Below are positions 60,977-64,000 of a DNA stretch of 64,000 nt, in pieces. Source of the DNA: Corella eumyota. Taxonomy: Eukaryota; Chordata; Ascidiacea; Phlebobranchia; Corellidae. The first letter of the stretch is position 1; every line of letters starts with the position of its first letter. The stretch covers positions 2,976,001 through 3,040,000 of the forward strand of contig OY720101.1 of the NCBI GenBank assembly GCA_963082875.1. The letters run 5' to 3'. Both the position numbers and the translations under genes were made by a program. The notes under the pieces were generated by a model. It was not told where the DNA came from, ran no database searches, and saw only the letters and a list, made by a program, of their open reading frames with translations.

Positions 60977-63782
60977 TTAGTTTCTCCTTGATTTCTTCTG
61001 CTGGATAATCTTGTGTCTTTCATATATAACAAGAGCTTGTTTGTAGTCTTCAACTGCTTGTTGTTTAAGACCAAGTTGTCCTCTAACATCCGCTCTTCGT
61101 TTTAACGTCACGAAATCACTCGGGTTAATTTCCAATGCTATAAAAAATTAGTTGATAAAGTGATACTGTTTGTTAATGCCAAAAATATAGATATCCCCAA
61201 ATAAATGCTTTTACCTTGACTGAAATTATTTTCAGCTTCTTTATGTTGTTTAAGCATGTTCATTAAATTTCCTTTATTATAATAAGCATGTGAGTTGTAC
61301 GGATCCAGTTTTATTGAAGTATCAAAGTCTTTCAAAGCACCCTGTGATAACAATAACAAAAGTTGAAAAAAAACACAAAATATAAAAAAAAATTTTAACA
61401 AAATTAAAATTGTTTTTTTAGATTTCATTTCTAATAATATTTTAAATACTTTTTTTTGATGCGAAACTTACCTTTGAGTCGTTAAGAAATATTTTAGTGA
61501 TTGCTCGATTCAAGATTGCAGCACTGTCACCTGATTGGCTGTTGATGACATGATCAAGACACTCTAAAGCATCAGTGAATCTTCTGTCTCTCATATACAA
61601 CACTGCTGAGTTAAAATGAGCTGGTGTGTATGTTGGGTCCATAACTCGAGCTCTCTGGAAATTCATCAAAAAATACAAATTATAATAAAAAAATACATAA
61701 AAATATAGAGGCAACAATAAAAACAAATATTTATCAAGTTTAAATTTTGTGAATTAAATGAGGCAACCAAATTAAATTTTATCTGGCAAAAAATAAAAAA
61801 AATTAATGGTTTTGTAAATACAAAGTTTTTTAACACAAAGCTTTAAGCTTTAAAGCTCAAATTAAGAAATACAAGCACAATGCTAGTATTTTTTCAAACT
61901 TTGATAAAGATATATACAAAAAATATAAAAATAACTAAAATGTCAGTTGTGGCGGGCTATCAACAACCTAATGCCGGCCTTATTTTACCTCACTATATTT
62001 TATTGTGAAAAAATAACTTTAACTCACATTATAATGAGCCATAGCTGTATGTAAGTCATGTTGACACTGGTTTACCACTCCACAGGCTGTCAACAACCTG
62101 GCACTAGGAGGACCTCGTTTGAGAGCAAGGGCAAGGTCACATGATGCAGCTGCAAGGTCACCTGCATGTAAGCATGTGATTGCACGACCCTCTAATGCTG
62201 ATTGGCTGCTAGGGTCAAGGTTGATTGCTTTTGTGAATTGGACCCAAGCTTGTTGCAAGAAACCTGACATCTTTAATAAAAATTATCAAGGTGATCACTT
62301 AAAGGTTAACAATATAAACTAAAATTGGGTTTAGCAATAGGTAACACAATGAATTAAAGTACAAAAATGCTTTACTATCCACTTTGCTGCACTAATGCAA
62401 GTTTTTTTACAAAAAATTCACCAAAAAGCGTTTGATGAATTTAAAAATTTAAATTTACCAGCACACATTTTCCAAAATATTAAGAATATAAAACCTTGAG
62501 TTAAACACAGACTTGAACACAACTTACTTGCAAATTATAACCAAGATGGACTCTAGCTTCTACACATGTAGGATCTAATCTTAAAGCCTTCTGATATTCA
62601 TATTTAGCCTTAATTAACTTTCCACCATCTCCATATACATCACCTCTACCTACATATGCCGTAAGGAAATATCGATTTACATCTAAACATCTTGTATAAG
62701 ACAGTTCTGCCAACTCCAAGTCTTGTAACCTGTAAAAAAAAATTTTTTTTGTTAGGTACCTTAAATGTAAAATTTCTGAAGTGTTTTTTTAAGCCATTTT
62801 GAAAACAAAGGTATACTTTCAACAAATTTATAGGGATTTTCGATTCAATTTAATCACAAATGTATAGAAACTAAAGCTACTGTTAATATTTAAATGCCAT
62901 TTTTAACCATAATAAGTTATACTTAATAGTATTACAACTTAAAGTGATTTTTACAAGTAATAAATATCAACTTACTTATGATAGCATATAGCCATTGTGT
63001 GTAAAATATTTGTGTCGTTCGGTGACAATAATGCAGCTTGTTCAAAGTCAAGAGCCGCGTTCCTGGCATCACCAAGATGGCTTTGTAAGTAGAGAAGAGC
63101 CCTGTTGACAAAAACTCGAACTCGGAGTAATAATGTGGAGTCAGTTAAGTCAGAATCAGTTAGAATTAAAACAACGCTGTAATCCTAAAAACAATATTAA
63201 AATATATATCTGGGTTTTTTAATCTAGTTTTTTTTTTGAAAAGTAATAATAAAAATTTAATAAATAATATTACAATGTAGAAAAAAAAATGGCAAATTAA
63301 TTTTATAATTTAAAACATGCCATGAATAGTAATGTTTAAACAAAGTTTTATAGTTTATTATGGCATAATAACCAAAGCCACATAAGTTGCTTGTACTGAT
63401 TTAAGTTAAAACAAAAATATATATGCCAATTTAAAATTAATTAATTCTTTTTTTTTTTTTGTGAAGAAAACTAATATGAATTAAAGGCAACTGTTATACA
63501 CCTATTTAGTTTTGGTAAATTACTTGTACTTTAACTTTTTACAATTTATTGACACAACTTTACGTTTACCTTTAAAGCTCCATTATACTTCTTAGTTTTA
63601 TGCAAGCACACTGCTCTGTTGTAATAAGCTAATGAACATTGCTTGTCAAACTCAACAGCCTTGGTTAGATCTTTAATAGCATGATGATAGGCACTTATAT
63701 GATATTTCAATGCCCCTCTACATAACAATACCCTGACACTTTGTGGTCTCAATCTTAAGGCTTCGTTGCAGTTCAAAATCGC
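60977..63782 (-). CDS. TTC6: Tetratricopeptide repeat protein 6 (TTC6) homologue, C-terminal part
   Basis: Seven exons on the minus strand: 63570-63782, 62976-63184, 62528-62729, 62028-62270, 61472-61654, 61215-61341, 60977-61137, giving 445 residues up to the stop; the 5' part is beyond the right edge. Nearly all of it is TPR helices, 34-residue units recognisable by A-x-x-x-x-x-x-A-[LI]-x-[LF]-[DN]-P: for example YYNRAVCLHKTKKYNGALK, AYVGRGDVYGDGGKL, KALRLDPTCVEARVHLGYNL, AWVQFTKAINLDP, SALEGRAITCLHAGDLAAA, AYYNKGNLMNMLKQHKEAE, LKRRADVRGQLG. Order and local sequence follow human TTC6, including the AYVGRGNVY, LGYNLQ, AYEGRAV and final RAKVRGK blocks. TPRs mediate protein-protein binding; TTC6 itself is poorly characterised and linked to ciliated cells. 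Splice phases are consistent throughout. Confidence 0.9.
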
Positions 63783-64000
63783 CTGAGATCAAAGTTTCAA
63801 AAATTATTTTATATGTTTTATAAAAAATAAAGAATATAAAATCATATAAATTTAAAAACATCGCAAATTTAAGGCAAAATTGTACAATTAACATCAAGAT
63901 ATAATGAGGCGTGGTGGCTGATATCTATAGGCATATACATTTATAATTAAGTCAAATTTATTAGCTCTAAAAATAAAAAACTGCCGTTTGTGGTGCATAG

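Noticed and set aside
1-64000. CRISPR arrays, prokaryotic operons or retrovirus-like elements
   Set aside because: No spaced direct repeats of CRISPR type, no ribosome-binding-site organisation, and no reverse transcriptase, integrase or capsid motifs or long terminal repeats seen; all genes have eukaryotic splice structure or eukaryotic family membership.

Overview
The window looks like a compact, AT-rich chordate genome, most likely an ascidian tunicate (Ciona-like). It carries short-intron, mostly single-copy homologues of vertebrate genes (B56, VRK1, NAA50, SAXO1, SHC1, HAUS6, UBA2, CCDC9, TTC6), tRNA-derived SINEs and a tandem family of secreted thrombospondin-type-1 proteins. The taxonomic call is inference; no species marker was tested. 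Exon coordinates were read by eye from GT/AG sites, reading-frame phase and family alignment from memory. For every complete gene the summed coding lengths divide by three, except the first thrombospondin copy, which is one base out.

Layout. 1-4320 (minus): 5' two thirds of a PP2A B56 regulatory subunit gene, running off the left edge. 4321-27652 (plus): a tandem array of four eight-exon paralogues for a secreted Cys-rich/TSP1 protein, each with a TATA promoter, plus a dead remnant of a fifth copy between copies 2 and 3. Upstream DNA was duplicated with the genes. A 90-bp higher-order minisatellite lies between copies 3 and 4. 27968-31772 (minus): VRK-type kinase with a SINE in its last intron. 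32073-32570 (minus): intronless NAA50. 33827-37915 (minus): SAXO1/2-type axonemal microtubule protein, its first coding exon uncertain because it lies in a hAT-like non-autonomous transposon (37341-39110) that also holds three 300-bp tandem repeats. 40071-44825 (minus): SHC adaptor. 45810-47241 (minus): unrecognised 306-residue protein. 48754-53672 (minus): HAUS6, surrounded and interrupted by SINE pieces. 54183-56138 (minus): intronless UBA2/SAE2, divergent from a CCDC9 homologue at 56741-60591 (plus). 60977 to the right edge (minus): C-terminal half of TTC6.

Most of the window is ordinary single-copy housekeeping, mitotic, signalling and ciliary genes with no obvious joint pathway. HAUS6 (spindle), VRK and B56-PP2A (mitotic phosphorylation) and UBA2 (SUMO) have cell-division roles; SAXO and probably TTC6 are ciliary. 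The unusual part is the thrombospondin array. I do not recognise its architecture: repeated G-C-[YFV]-[FV] cysteine modules, NPGF repeats, three TSP1 repeats and a Cys-rich tail. It shows patchy homogenisation, a decayed copy, a frame break in copy 1 and a GC-AG intron in copy 4.
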